Shown: positions 10,400 through 23,480 of the stretch, piece after piece
How positions within the stretch are numbered: position 1 is the first letter of the stretch
Layout: each line of letters starts with the position of its first letter
Source: Proteles cristata cristata
Lineage: Eukaryota; Chordata; Mammalia; Carnivora; Hyaenidae
Direction of reading: 5' to 3'
DNA: 64,000 nt
NCBI GenBank assembly: GCA_017311185.1
Contig: JAESUZ010005465.1
Location: forward strand, 62,001 to 126,000
Notes under the pieces: model-generated
Databases searched by the model: none
The model's input: the letters and a program-made list of their open reading frames with translations, nothing else
What the model was told of the DNA's origin: nothing
Position numbers and translations under genes: made by a program

Positions 10400-11840
10400 C
10401 TTAACATCCCACTGCTGTTCTCTCCTATCCCCCTTGCCTGAGGGAGTTTCTCTTCCTTCCTCTCTCCCTGTTCACCCTGTCACCGTTACTTAGCACACAC
10501 CCGCCCTGTATCTCTGTTGACGTTTCCTCATTTCAGTCTCTGGTGGGGTTTGAAATGCTCTCATACGCCCTCTCAAACTTGGCCTTCCTGCCTCATGTAT
10601 AGAGAGGTGACAGGAGAGTAGGCCAAGAAAACATCCTGAAGAGGAATATCATCCACTTCAGATCCTGTGCTTGATCCTTAGGCAAAAAATGTGAGAAAAG
10701 GTTTGTCTTTCTATCATTTGCTGCCTGGACAGCTTTTGGTCCCCGGATACTTATAATTCCCTTTGCGCATAAGCTGACCCCACTCCACAGAATTTGCATG
10801 TTCTGCTTATTTGGAGCGCAGGTCAGCCTTGTGCTTTGGTCTAGCAGGAGCTGGCTAGATTTTCACATAAGAATATGATAGAGCTTTAGCATGTAAACAG
10901 ATTAGTTTATAAGTATGCACAGGGATCTTATCCACATAGCAGACTTACTGTGAGGAATATGACTCCAATCATAATATTTGGGCACTGGTTAGCCTCCTGT
11001 AATATGCATAGAGAGTTAACTTTTACTACTATTATCCACACCTCACCCCCCATTTTCCTGATTGCAAAAGCTGTTGCTATTGTTTCTTTTGATATAGCAA
11101 AGTTTTCTTTCCTGTCGCATACAGCACTGTGGTTATAACGGCAAATGCACCCAATGATGAACAGGAAAACATCCTGCACATCCCTTGGTAATATCTAATT
11201 AACAGTAATGTAAGAGGCTTTGCTGATCAATACTAGGCAGAAAATTGTGGTGTACTTTGTATATGTTAGATTGCTATGAAAGACCTACAGCATCTATAGA
11301 ACTTCCTGAACTAGCAGCCTCGCCATTGATCGATCATGGAAAAGGGCAATTCATTTTGGAAATTTGAATTTGAATTTATTAATGAATAGTATTTGGTGTA
11401 GTTGGTTCAAAAGGGATGCATATTTATATTATCTTCTCAAATGTCTCTCCTTCTGTGGGACAATTTGTTTTATACACCAGGAATCCTATTACTGCCAATG
11501 TGGTAAAATGAACAGGGGCTACCAATTCCCAAAATCAACTCTGAAGAAATGATCGTGGTAAAAGGGAAATAAGCATCCAAAGCATGAACTATATTAGAAT
11601 GAGGCCGACTTAGGTTGAAATGGTGACCCGAGAGCAGTGGGCAGGGCAGAGGGTCGTCAATGTCTGCAATCCAGGATCACTGCAATCCAGTGATCTCAGC
11701 TGCTCACCGTGTCTGCCCATGACTAACATCAGGCAAGTGCAACAGTGCTAAGCTAAGAAGTTAAGGAAGACAATTAAGAAATAAATAGGATAAATAAAGA
11801 TGAAGAACAAATTGCTGAGTTGAAATATCAATTTCAGTAA
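10400..11840. other. No gene recognised
   Basis: Unique-looking sequence with only short chance frames. No splice-bounded coding block was found. Confidence 0.4.
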
Positions 11841-11845
11841 TTTTC

Positions 11846-12052
11846 TTTTTTAAGTTTTTTCTATTTTGGAGAGAGAGAGTGCTAGCAGAGGAGGGGCAGA
11901 GAGAGAGAGAGGGAGGGAGAGAGAGAGAATCCGAAGCAGGCTCCACACTATCAGCACAAAGCCTGATGTGGGACTTTAATTCATGAACCATCATGAGATC
12001 ATGCCCTGAGCCAAAGTTGAACATTCAACTGCCTGAGCCACCCAGGTGCCCC
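11846..12052 (-). repeat. SINEC with 18-bp duplication
   Basis: TCAATTTCAGTAATTTTC is found at 11,828-11,845 and 12,055-12,072, enclosing a minus-strand copy ending CCACCCAGGTGCCCC. Confidence 0.92.
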
Positions 12053-12072
12053 ACTCAATTTCAGTAATTTTC

Positions 12073-12960
12073 CAAGAAGGCATCAAAAAAGAACAAAAGT
12101 GTGGAAAATATAAAATGCTAAGGGATATAGGGGACAGACGTAAAGCTCCAGTATATTCTTAACAGGGGTCCTAGAAGTAAGAAATCGAAAACTAGAGGGG
12201 AGGAAAGAGCTGAAGAATTGTATCAATAGATGGAAATTTCACAGAATAAAAAGAATATGTGAGGTCTCATTTTGGAAGCACTTCTAGATTACTTCTATCA
12301 AAGTAAGATAAGGAAAAAACTTTCACACCCAGACAACTATAAAGAAGTTTTAAAAAAAAGTACCAGAGTAAAACTTTCAGAAGAGCACATCATCTTTAAG
12401 GATCAAGAATCAGATTGATGCTAAACATTACCTATAAGACAAACTAATATCTTAAAAGAAGCAAGAACATTGAATTTGGAATTGTATGTGGAGCAAAACT
12501 ATCCTTCCTAAGTGAGAAAGAAATATGTCATATAAGCCACCATTTTTATGAAATATATTTAAAGCTGCTATTAACACAAGAAGAAGCAATGAAATTGAAT
12601 TTAACGCTAAAGGCCTAGATAGTTTTTTTAAATGTTTTATTTATTTTTGAGAGAGAGAGAGAGAGAGAGGCAGCGTGAGCAGGGGAGGGTCAGAGAGAGA
12701 GGGAGACACAGAATCCAAAGACAGGCTTCAGGCTCTGAGCTAGCTGTCAGCACCGAGTCTGATGCGGGGCTTGAACCCACAAACCGTGAGATCATGACCT
12801 GAGCCAAAGTTGGACGCCCAACCGACTGAGCCACCCAGGTGCCCCAAGGCCTCGATAGTTTTACTGGTAAGTTCCATCAAACTCTCAAGCAATAATTACT
12901 ATTTTATATCAAAAAGTAAAAGTAGCAGAAAATAGAGGGAAAAAGTCCCAGCTCCTTTAA
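12073..12960 (+). mobile_element. Old LINE-1/HAL1-like fragments
   Basis: A-rich plus-strand sequence with LINE-1-like phrases (AACTTTCAGAAGAGCACATC; TTTTACTGGTAAGTTCCATC), interrupted by a SINE. No intact frame. Confidence 0.45.
12626..12845 (-). repeat. SINEC
   Basis: Full-length minus-strand copy. Flanks AAGGCCTAGATAGTTTT / AAGGCCTCGATAGTTTT differ by one base. Confidence 0.9.
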
Positions 12961-13195
12961 AAAGCTTAGTGTAATATTAATTTTACTTTTTTATAGAGTG
13001 GTAAACTTACATAGAGGAGATGTCATAAATATTAAGTATACAATTCAAGAAGTGTTGCCTATCTATATAGCCATATGTGCATGCTAGATAAAGAAAATAT
13101 TCCGGGACTCAAAATGTTCTCTCATGCCTTCATCTCCTGTCTATCACTATATTGACCTCTTATCATCATTTTGACCTGTTTGAACAGTGAGAATT

Positions 13196-13392
13196 TTTTT
13201 CTATGTTTATTTACTTATTTTGAGAGAGAGAAGAGGGACAGCGAGAGAGAGAGAGAGAGAGAGAATCCCAAGCAGACCCCGCACTGTCAGCACAGAGCCC
13301 GATGAGGGGTTCGATCTCAAGAACTGAAAGATCATGACCTGAGCCCAAATCAAGAGTCAGATGCTCAATGGACTGAGCCACACAGGTGTCCC
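13196..13392 (-). repeat. SINEC with 15-bp duplication
   Basis: TGAACAGTGAGAATT occurs at 13,181-13,195 and 13,393-13,407. Confidence 0.9.
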
Positions 13393-13931
13393 TGAACAGT
13401 GAGAATTCTTTTTTGTCTGCCTTCTTTTACAAAATAGTATGCCAAATGAGGGTCAAGTACGGTGCTACATGTAGCAGTATTTCTTTTAAATTGATGTTTA
13501 ATATCCTAATGCAAGACTGCATCACAACTTATTTATTCTACTGTGATCTGAAAATTGAAATATTTTTAGTGTTTCATTATTATAAATAGAGCTGATGTGA
13601 GACATAATGAGGAATCAAAAAAATGAGTTTCTTTATCTACAAAAACACTTAGGTAAAGATATATCAGCAAGTATTACCCATAGTTGATGAAAGCTATTTT
13701 TTAGGAATTCTTGGAAGAGAAACTGAGTTAAAGGATATAAAAGCTCCAATGATTGAAACTAATCATATGGAGATCTATAAACTGTCCTCAAAAAATTCAG
13801 AGAAATCTTCTTAGAGAAAGTCATGAACCACAAGAAAGGCCAAGAAAACACAGATGAACAGATAAACAAAATGAGAAAAGCAATTTATAAACAAAAAGTT
13901 CAGCAAAGAAACAGAAACCATTAAAAACAAG

Positions 13932-14136
13932 GTTGCCTGGGTGGCTCAGTTGGTTAAGCGTCCGACTCTTGATTTCAGCTCGGGTCATGATCTCACAGTT
14001 TATGAGATCGAGTTCCACATTGGGCTCTGTGCTGCCAGTGCAGAGCTTCTTGGGATTCTCTCTCTCTCTCTCTCTGCCCCTGCCCCCATGTGCATGGCTC
14101 CCTCTCTCTCAAAATAAATAAACTAAAAAAAAAAAA
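13932..14136 (+). repeat. SINEC with 19-bp duplication
   Basis: AGAAACCATTAAAAACAAG is at 13,913-13,931 and repeated at 14,137-14,155. Confidence 0.93.
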
Positions 14137-15739
14137 AGAAACCATTAAAAACAAGCAGAAATTCTAAAGAACACAATGATTACACTGAAGAACTCAATAT
14201 AAAGCTTCAATAGCAGACTCAGCCAAGCAGTGTGGCTGGATGGATTAAAAAGAATAAGACCTAACTCTACACTGCCTAGAAGTTACTCACTTCAGCTTTA
14301 AGATTCTACACAGGCTGAAAGTGAAGGAATGGAAAAAGCTATTCCATGCAAATGGAAACCAAATAGAGCAGGGTAGCTGTGCTTACATCAGACAAAATAA
14401 GATTATTAGGAAAAATTGTAATAAGAAATAGATCATTTTAAATAGGAAGGGGTCAATTCATTAAGAGGATATAACAATTATAAATATATATGCACCTAAC
14501 GTTAGGGCACCTACAGATGTGACAGGAGACCTGGACAACAAAACAATAATAGTAGGGAACTACCATCTCTCATTTTTAACAACAGGTAGATTACCCAGAT
14601 GGAAAATCAATAAGGAAATAATGGACTTAAATTGTACTTTAGACAAAATGGACCTAAAAATCTATTCAGAACATTCCAGACAAGAGCAGCATATACAGTC
14701 TTCCCAATAGTACACAGAACATTTTCCAGAATAGATCATATGTTATGTCACAAACAAGTCTTAGTAAATTTAAGATGAGTAAAATCATCCAAATACAAGT
14801 ATCTTTTCAATCAAAATCTATGAAAGGAGGAGCTAATAATAGGAAGAAGACAGGAAAATCCCCAAATATGTGAAGATTAAACAACATACTCCAGAAGCAG
14901 CAATGGATCAAAGAAGAAATCAAATGAGAGATTTAAAAAAATCTGGAAACAAATGTAAGTGGAAAACAACACACCAAAATTTATGGGATGCAGCAAAATC
15001 AGTGCTAAGGGAGGAATTTATACTGATAAACGATTGTTTTAGGAAAAAAGAAAGATCTCAAATAAATAAACTAGCTTTACACCTAAGGAACTAGAAAAAG
15101 AACAAAGTAAGCCCCAGGTTAGCATATGGAAAGGAATAACAAAGACCAGATTAGATATATATGATATAGGAACCAGAAAACAATAGAAAATGTTAGTGAA
15201 ACTAAGCTTTGATTTTTTGAAAATATAAACAAGGTTGACAAAATTTTAGCTAGGCTAACTACAAAAAGAGACAGAAGACTAAAAAAATAGGAATGAAAGA
15301 GAAGACATTACAAATAGCACAGAAATACAAAGGATCATGAGACTGTTACGAATGATCACATGCTAACAAATTGGATAACATAGAAGAAATGGATAAATGC
15401 TCAGAAATATACAACTTACCAATACTAATCATGAACAAACAGAAAATATGAACAGACCAATAAGGAATAAGGAAACTGGCTCAGTCATCAAAAACCTCCC
15501 AACAAAGAAACACTCAAGGCCTGACAGTTTCATGAGTGGCTTCTACCACATTTAAAGAATGAATGTCAATCTTTCTCAAAATCTTCTGAAAAACTGAAGA
15601 GGGAACACATCCATGTTCATTTGATGAAGCCAATATTACTCTGACACCAAAGCCGGATAAGGACACTACAAAAAGAAAAAACTACAGACCAATATCCTTG
15701 ATGAATATAGATGCAACTTGTTTTTCAACAAAATACTGG

Positions 15740-15919
15740 GTCGGAATGCCTGGGTGCCTCAGTTGCTGAAGCACTTGACTCTTATTTCAGCTCAAGTCAT
15801 GATCTCATGGTTTGTGGGTTCGAGCCCCACATCAGGCTCTGTGCTAAGGGCTCCCAAGATTGCTTGGGATTCTCTCACTCTCCCTTTCTCTCTCTGCCCC
15901 TCCCCTTGCCCTCTCTCAC

Positions 15920-15970
<51 letters not shown>

Positions 15971-15985
15971 GCTTACCCCTCCCAC
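15740..15985 (+). repeat. SINEC with expanded (AAAT)n tail
   Basis: ATGCCTGGGTGCCTCAG head. The tail at 15,920-15,970 is a pure AAAT microsatellite. CAAAATACTGG flanks both sides. Confidence 0.88.
15920..15970 (+). repeat. (AAAT)n microsatellite
   Basis: About twelve uninterrupted AAAT units grown from the SINE tail. Confidence 0.95.
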
Positions 15986-16652
15986 TTCCCAAAATACTGG
16001 CAAATAGGTTTTCAACAGCACATTAAAAGAAATCATACACAATGATCAAGCTGTATCTATCTCTGGATTGCAAAGATGGTTCAACATATGCAGGTCAACA
16101 AATGTGATGCAATAAATTAATAGAACAAAAGATAAAAGTCACATGATCATCAAAGTAGATGCACAAAAAGCCTTTGACAAAATTCAACATTCTTTCACGA
16201 TAAAAAGTCTCAACAAAAGGGTAGCGAAGGAATGGTCATCAGCATAATAAAGGCTGTGTATGAAAAGCCACCAGGTATCATCTCACTCAATGGTGGAAAA
16301 ATGAGAGCTTTTTCCTAACATCAGGAAGAAAAGTACACCACTCTCAATACTCCTATTTAACATAGTTCTGGAAGTCCTGGCCAGAGCAATAAGACAAAAA
16401 GAAGAAAGAAAACATCCAAATCAGAAAGAAACAAGTAAAATTGTCTCTGTTCGCAGGTGACATGATCCTAGATACGTAAAATCCTAATGACGGTACAAAA
16501 ACTGTTAGAATGTATAAATAAATCCAGGAAAGTTGTAGGAAGTAAATTATACACAAAATCGGTTGTGTTTCTACACGCTAACAAGAAACTATGTGAAAAA
16601 GAAATCAAGAAAATAATCCCATTTACAAGAGCATCAAAAACAATAAAATACT

Positions 16653-16852
16653 GGGACACCAGGGGGGCTCAGTCATTTAAGCATCCGACTTCAGGTCATG
16701 ATTTCACGGTTTGTGAGTTCAAGCCCTGCGTTAGGTTAGAACCTGGAGCCTGCTTCAGATTCTGTGCCTCCTCCTTTCTCTGCTCCTCCCCCACTCACGC
16801 TTTGTCTCTCTCTGTCTCTCAAAAATGAATAAACATTAAAAATAAAAAAAAA
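16653..16852 (+). repeat. SINEC, internally shortened
   Basis: GGGACACCAGGGGGGCTCAG head and A-rich end, with AAAATACT on both flanks. Part of the body between the tRNA-like region and the CT tract is missing. Confidence 0.85.
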
Positions 16853-17707
16853 ATACTTTGAAATACATCTAACCAAGGAAATGAAAGATCTGTACACTGA
16901 CAATGATGAGACATTGGTGAGAGAAATTTATGAAACAAACACCTAAATGGAAAGATATCTTATAGATTCAATACAATTTCTATTAAAATTACATTGACTT
17001 TTTTCACAGAAATAGAACAAACAATCTTAAAATTCATAGGAAACCACAGAATATCTCTAAATAGCCAAAGCAATCTCAAGAAAGAACAAAGCTGTAGGCA
17101 TCCTGCTTCTCGATTTCAAACTATTACAAAGTTGTAGTAATCAAAAAGCAGTGTGGTAGTGACATAAAAACAGACATATGGACCAATGGAATAGAATCCG
17201 GAGCCCAGAAATAAACCCAGGTACAGTTGACTAATTTTTGACAAGGATGCCATGGACACTCAGTGGAGAAATTATAGTTCTTCTGTAAATGGTGTTGAGA
17301 AAACTGGATATTCCTAAGTGAAGAGTAAAACAGGACCCCTATATCATACCACTCACAAAAATTAACTAGTAAGGAATTAAAGGCTTAAATGTAAGATCTG
17401 AAACCATAAAAATTACTGAGGAAAACATACTGAAAATGCCCCTAGACATTGACCTTGACGTCAGTTTTTGGATAAGACACCAAAAGCACAGGCAACAAAG
17501 GCAAAAATAAACAGGTGGGCTATATAACACTAAAATGTTTCTGCACAGCAAAGGAAGCAATTAACAAAGCCAGAAGGCAACCTAAGGAGTGGAAGAAAAC
17601 ATTTGGAAACCAGCCATCTATCTGATGAAGGGTTACTATCCGAATTACATAGGAAACTCAAACAATTTAGTGGCAAAAAAAAATCCAATTAAAAAATGGA
17701 CATAGGA

Positions 17708-17925
17708 GGGGCGCCTGGGTGGCTCGGTCGGTTAAACGTCTGGCTTCGGCTCAGGTCATGATCTCGCGGTTCGTGGGTTCGGGCCTCACGTCCGGCTCTG
17801 TGCTGACTGCCAGCTCGGAGCCTGAAGCCTGTTTCGGAGTCTGTGTCTCCCTCTCTGACCCTCCCCTGCTCACGCTGTCTCTCTCTCTCTCTCCTAGAAA
17901 TAAATAAAACATTTAAAAAAAAAAA
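17708..17925 (+). repeat. SINEC
   Basis: GGCGCCTGGGTGGCTCGGTC head and A-run, flanked by GGACATAGGA on both sides. Confidence 0.9.
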
Positions 17926-18099
17926 AGGACATAGGATGTGAACAGTCATTTTTCCAAAGGAGACATACATATGGCCAAGAGGTCAGTACAATGATATTCA
18001 CCATCACTATCAGGGAAATGAAGATCAAAACCACAGTGAGAGATCACCTCATACATATTAGAATTGCTATCATCTAAAGGGACAAGAGACAACTTGTAT

Positions 18100-18157
18100 G
18101 TATGTATGCATGTATTTATTATTGGAGAGAGCGAGAGAGAGAGCGCAGGTGGAGAGG

Positions 18158-18193
<36 letters not shown>

Positions 18194-18291
18194 TTCACCA
18201 GGCTCCATGCTCAGGGCTCGATTCCACAAGCCTGGGATCATGACCTGAGCTGAAATCAAGAGTTGGATGCTCAACCCACTGAGTCACCCAA
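18100..18291 (-). repeat. SINEC, diverged, with (GA)n body
   Basis: Runs from TTTATTATTGGAGAGAG through a long GA run (to 18,191) to CCACTGAGTCACCCA. The last bases of the SINE head are lost. Confidence 0.75.
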
Positions 18292-18539
18292 ATTCTCTGT
18301 GGCACAACTTTCAGTGAGATGTGGAGAAAAGGGAGAACTGGGTGTATATCCAAAGAAAATGAAATCAGCATCTCAAAGAGATATTGTTTGGGGTCGTCAT
18401 CAAAGAGACGTGACCACCGGTTGACCCGTGACCTGGACCCTGGCCCTTGCAGGCTCCTCATTCTTTCCCCTGTTCTTGGAATGGTGGCTCTCATTCCCAG
18501 AGAACATGACCATGAGACAGTGATGTGGTGAAGAAAACA

Positions 18540-18830
18540 CCTGCATGGTGTACTTGACTGAGCCGTTAGGTGGTGATCGGGTGGGGGCCCCCATTACTGC
18601 CTCCCCAGACAAGCCTCTCATGTAAATTCCTTTGTAAATCCTTTATTAAACTGCCACCTACCAGCCTGGAGTGGCCTGCCTCTTTCTGCCTTCCTCATAT
18701 GGGGGCCGGTTTCAGATTTTACCTGGGAATCTCCCGAGAGGATTATGAACCAACAACTGGCGAGCCAGTCAGCAGATTGAGGAAAAGGGCCTTGGTCAAG
18801 AGGCATGTGAAGAGGAACTCCTAAGTAGGC
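18540..18830 (+). repeat. Possible ERV LTR remnant
   Basis: CCTTTATTAAACTGCCACCT, then TCTGCCTTCCTCATATGGGG and AACTGGCGAGCCAGTCAG, looks like the R-U5 end and leader of a gammaretrovirus-type LTR. No matching 5' end was found, so the call is weak. Confidence 0.3.
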
Positions 18831-20060
18831 CATCGACATCTACGTGTGTGTGGGGGGGGGGGATGACCTGTATGTCAGATGGACCATTGCATGAGTAAAG
18901 AGACACCCCCAAGGTGCTGGCTGCTATAATATGCTTACTGGTGAAACCGCACAGGGCACAGAGAAGGGAAGCACATGGTGGCCGCGGTGGGCTGGCCTCC
19001 ACTGTGGGCAGCTCGAGGGCCACCGTGCCTGACTCAAGGCTGAAGCTCGGTTTAGAAAGAAGAGCTGAGGTTAGGGCAGGACGTCTGGGCGTCGGAGCTG
19101 GTAGACAGGGTGGGAGAGACCAGGATGGTGGGTCGAAGCCCTTAGCGTGCTGTGTGCAGAGCTGGGAGGGGGCGAGCGGCCACCGATTAAGACCCAGGCA
19201 TTTGTGGCAAAGCCTGATTAGCGCACAAAAAGGTGGAATCTCTGAGAAAGTGATGAAATGAGGAAGACAGGAGAATGTTATGGTAACTGATGAAAATAGA
19301 CAAAACGCCTCATGCTTTGGGACCCTTACAAAAAAAAGTTTTGAAGAGCAGTTATTTCAAAACTTTTAGAAAACTTGGCATTCTTTCTCTGTCCCTTCCA
19401 ACTGTAAATGTTATCATGTCTTTGAAATGCAAACTCCCTGGGAGGTAACCAAAACAGCCCACAGAGACTGAAGGAAAAGAAGGGGGCGTCCTTTGTAACA
19501 ATCTGTAACATACATGTGTAATCTACATCTGGAGAAGTTCTCTTGTCCTTATTCATGTTAATGAACTCTCATGGGATTTTAACCGTGTCCAGTTTGAAGT
19601 TTTGTGTTGCTTGCAGATAGCATTGGGGTTTTTTTGTTTGTTTGACACTTTGACAAAAAATGTTCCTGCGAAAGTGCTTCATTTTCAAGAGATTCATGGA
19701 AAAGACTTTGACAAATATAAGTTTCTGCTAACTAGACCAATTTGCCTTCACGTGGGAGGGACAACCCAGGGCTGCCTGCGCAGCCTGACAGTGTGTCATG
19801 GGCTGGTGGCTGGGACCTGTCCCTGTTCTTCCCCACATCAGTATAATGGGCCGTTACATCAATGATACAATGTGAATTATGTCCTCTGCTGCAGGACAGG
19901 CTTTGCTGGCGCAATCTGCAAGGGAGAGGATGAGCAGGGAACACTCAGAAAATTCAAGATCCAGACACTGCTGTAAAGTTTTGGGTGTTGTCTGGTTGGG
20001 TGAAAGTTGTGATTAATAAGGTGCAAGACTTTGTAGGGATTTTGAGGTTCTGAGGACTTA
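18830..20060. other. No gene recognised
   Basis: Includes a GC-richer stretch at 18,960-19,190 and otherwise unassigned sequence. Short frames lack splice context. Confidence 0.4.
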
Positions 20061-20064
20061 AAAA

Positions 20065-20262
20065 CATTTTTATTTAATGTTTGTTTATTTTTGAGAGGGG
20101 AGGAGGGGCAGAGAGAGAGGGATACACAAAATCCAAAGCAGGATCCAGGCTCTGAGCTGTCAGCCCAGAGCTGGACATGGGGCCCCAACTCACGAACCGC
20201 AAGATCATTACCCGAGTTGATTTCAGACGCTTAATTAACCGACTGAGCCACCCAGGCGCCCC
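20065..20262 (-). repeat. SINEC
   Basis: Begins TTTATTTAATGTTTGTTTAT and ends GAGCCACCCAGGCGCCCC. Confidence 0.9.
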
Positions 20263-20338
20263 GAACCTTCAGATTTAAAATGCCTTCCATGTTAAAAGGA
20301 TAAGGCACTTGCTATACTGATTTAAAAAGCCTACTCAT

Positions 20339-20574
20339 GGGGCGCCTGGGTGGCTTAGTCGGTTAAGCATCCGACTTTCGCTTAGGGCATGATCTCGCGA
20401 TTCGTGGGTTCGAGCCCCGCGTCAGGCTCTGTGCTGACAGCTAGCTCAGAGCCTGGAGCCTGTTTCAGATTCTGTATCTCCCTCTCTCTCAGACCCTCCC
20501 CTGCTCACGCTGTGTCTGTCTCTCTCTCTCTCTCTCTCTCCTAGAAATAAATAAAAAAATATAAAAAAATAAAA
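20339..20574 (+). repeat. SINEC with 15-bp duplication
   Basis: TAAAAAGCCTACTCA is at 20,323-20,337 and at 20,575-20,589. The right copy overlaps the duplication of the neighbouring LINE-1. Confidence 0.92.
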
Positions 20575-20603
20575 TAAAAAGCCTACTCACTCATGATTAT
20601 TTA

Positions 20604-23342
20604 TTTATTTATTTATTTTTTACAAATAGTTTATTGTCAAATTAGTTTCCACATAACACCCAGTGCTCATCCCCACAAGTGCCCTCCTCCATGCCCACCC
20701 CTCCTCCCCCCCACATCCACCAGTCCTCAGTTTTTGTCAGCATTCAAGAGTCTCTCATGGTTTGCCTCTCCCCCTTTCCCCCACCATTTCCGCCCTTCTT
20801 CTCCCCCTTGGTCCTCTGTTAAGTTCCTCCTAATCCTCCTATACGTGCACACATATGATATTTGTCTTTCTCTGCCTGACTTATTTCGCTCAGCATAACA
20901 CCCTCAAGGTCCATCCATGTTGCTACACATGGCCAGATTTCATTGTTTCTCATTGCCATGTAGTATTCCATGGTATAGATAAACCACATCTTCTTGATCC
21001 ATTCATCTGTTGATGGACACTTAGGCTCTTTCCAGGTTTTAGCTATTGTGGAGAGTGCTGCTATGAACATTGGGGTACATGTGCTCCTATGCATCAACAT
21101 TTCTGTATCCCTTGGGTAAATTCCTAGCAGTGCTATTGCTGGGTCATAGGGGAGTTCTATTGTTAGTTTCCTTAGGAACCTCCACACTGTTTTCCAGAGG
21201 GGCTGTACCAGTTTACATTCCACCAACAGTGTAGGAGGGTGCCCGTTTCTCCACATCCTCGCCAGCATCTAGAGTTCTCTGATTTGCTCATTTTAGCCAC
21301 TCTGACTGGTGTGAGGTGGTATCTCAGTGTGGTTTTGATTTGTATTTCCCTGATGAGGAGGGATGCTGAGCATCGTTTCATGTGTCTGTTGGCCATCTGG
21401 ATGTCCTCTTTGGAGAAGTGTCTGTTCATATCTTCTGCCCATTTCTTCACTGGGCTGTTTGCTTTTCGGGTGTGTAGTTTGGTGAGTTCCTTGTAGATTC
21501 TGGATATCAACCCTTTATCTGATATGTCATTTGCAACTATCTTTTCCCATTCCGTTGGTTGCCTATTAATTTTCTGGGTTGTTTCCTTGGCTGTGCAGAA
21601 GCTTTTAATCTTGATGAGGTCCCAACGTTTATTTTTGCTCTTGATTCCCTTGCTTTTGGGGATGTGTCAAGTAAGAAGTTGCTGCGGTGGAGGTCAAGGA
21701 GGTTGTTTCCTGCTTTCTCCTCTAGGGTGTTGATAGTTTCCTGTCTCACGTTCAGGTCCTTTATCCATTTTGAGTTTATTTTTGTGCATGGTGTGAGAAA
21801 ATGATCTAGTTTCATTCTTCTGCATGTTGCTGTCCAGTTCTCCCAACACCATCTGTTAAAAAGGCTGTCTTTTTTCCATCGGATATTCTTTCCTGCTTTG
21901 TCAAAGATTAGTTGGCTGTATACTTTTGGGTCCACTTCTGAGTTCTCAATTCTGTTCCATTGGTCTATGTGTCTGTTTTTGTGCCAATACCATACTGTCT
22001 TGATGATGACAGCTTTGTAGTAGAGGCTAAAGTCTGGGATGGTGATCCCTCCCGTTTTGGTTTTATTTTTCAGGATTACTTTGGCTATTCGGGGTCTTTT
22101 GTGGTTCCATACAAATTTTTGGATAGTTTGTTCTAGTTTTGAGAAGTATGCTGGTGCAATTTTGATTGGAATTGCATTGAATGTGTAGAGTGCCTTAGGT
22201 AGTAATGACATCTTAACTATATTTATTCTTCCTATCCATGAGCATGGAATGTTTTTCCATTTCTTTGTGTCTTCTTCAATTTCCTTCATAAGTTTTCTAT
22301 AGTTTTCATCATACAGATCTCTTGTATCCTTGGTTAGGTTTATTCCGAGGTATTTTATGGTTTTTTGTGCAATTGTGAATGGGATCAGTTTCTTGATTTC
22401 TCTTTCTGTTGCTTCATTGTTGGTGTATAAAAATGCAACCGATTTCTGTACGTTGATTTTGTACCCTGCAACTTGGCTGAATTCTTGGATCAGTTCTAGT
22501 AGGCTTCTGGTGGAGTCTGTCGGGTTTTCTATGTAGAGTATCATGTCATCTGCGAAGAGTGAAAGTTTGACTTCCTCTTTGCCAATTCTGATGCCTTTGA
22601 TTTCCTTTTGTTGTCTGATGGCTGATGCTAGGACTTCCAGCACTATGTTAAACAGCAGTGGTGAGAGTGGGCATCCCTGTCGTGTTCCTGATCTCAGGGG
22701 GAAAGCTGAGTTTTTCCCCGTTGAGGATGATGTTAGCTGAAGGCTTCTCATAGATGGCTTTGATGATGTTTAAGTAGGTTCCTTCTATCCCAACTTTCTC
22801 GAGAGTCTTTATTAAGAAGGGATGCTGTATTTTGTCAAATGCTTTTTCTGCATCTATTGACAGGATCATATGGTTTTTATCTTTTCTTTTATTGATATGA
22901 TGTATCACATTGATTGATTTGCGAATGTTGAACCAGCCCTGTAACCCAGGAATGAATCCCACTTGATCTTGGTGGATGATTCTTTTTATATGCTGCTGGA
23001 TTCGATTTGCAAGGATCTTGTTGAGAATTTTTGCATCCGTATTCATCAAAGATATTGGCCTGTAGTTCTCTTTTTTTGCTGGATCTCTGTCTGGCTTGGG
23101 AATCAGTGTGATGCTGGCTTCATAAAATGAGTCCGGGAGTTTTCCTTCGCTTTCTATTTTTTGGAATAGCTTGAGAAGAATTGGGATTAATTCTGTTTTA
23201 AATGTCTGGTAGAATTCCCCAGGGAAGCCATCAGGTCCAGGGCTCTTATTTGTTGGGAGATTTTTGATCACTGATTCAATTTCTTCACTCGTTATGGGTC
23301 TGTTCAGGTTTTCTATTTCTTCCCGTGTGAATTTTGGTAGTG
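20604..23342 (-). mobile_element. 5'-truncated LINE-1 with perfect 17-bp duplication
   Basis: The minus strand carries the reverse-transcriptase and C-terminal parts of LINE-1 ORF2 in long frames of 232 codons (22,648-23,346), 404 codons (21,537-22,751), 112 codons (21,172-21,510) and 149 codons (20,819-21,268), broken by frameshifts and at least one stop between them. The tail is an (AAAT)n run at 20,601-20,618. TCACTCATGATTATTTA flanks the element identically at 20,587-20,603 and 23,343-23,359. It lacks the 5' UTR, ORF1 and the ORF2 endonuclease, so it cannot move itself. The long surviving frames and clean duplication mean it is the youngest sizeable LINE-1 here. Confidence 0.95.
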
Positions 23343-23371
23343 TCACTCATGATTATTTAAATTGTATCTTT

Positions 23372-23480
23372 TCACCCTGTATTTATGTAAGTGCTGAATC
23401 ACTAAATTTTACACCTGAAGCTAATATTACACCATATGTTAACTAACTAGAATTTAAATAAAAACTTTTAAAAAATTAAA
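23372..23480 (+). mobile_element. LINE-1 3' end fragment
   Basis: GTGCTGAATCACTAAATTTT, then CCTGAAGCTAATATTACACC and GAATTTAAATAAAAACTT is the usual end of LINE-1 ORF2 and its tail. Confidence 0.65.

Larger units (their letters stand above)
13600..18390 (+). mobile_element. Old plus-strand LINE-1, ORF2 region, multiply interrupted
   Basis: From about 13.6 kb the A-rich sense strand runs through recognisable LINE-1 ORF1/ORF2 order: endonuclease-side text near 14.4-15.1 kb, reverse-transcriptase-side text near 15.6-16.6 kb (for example AAAGCCTTTGACAAAATTCA at about 16,168), and 3' ORF2 text near 17.2-18.4 kb. Many stops and indels show it is long dead. It carries SINEs at 13,932, 15,740, 16,653, 17,708 and 18,100. 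Confidence 0.8.

Noticed and set aside
12637..12834. Recurrent 60-80 codon frames with a shared MAQSV/SRFVGSSP look across the window
   Set aside because: These are translations of SINE copies in one frame, not a protein family.
17708..17925. tRNA-like sequence with internal box A/B resemblance
   Set aside because: It is the tRNA-Lys-derived head of a SINE, as are about forty others; no standalone tRNA gene with a proper acceptor stem was seen.
21537..22751. 404-codon open frame, the longest in the window
   Set aside because: It is the reverse-transcriptase part of a truncated LINE-1 with target-site duplications, not a host gene.
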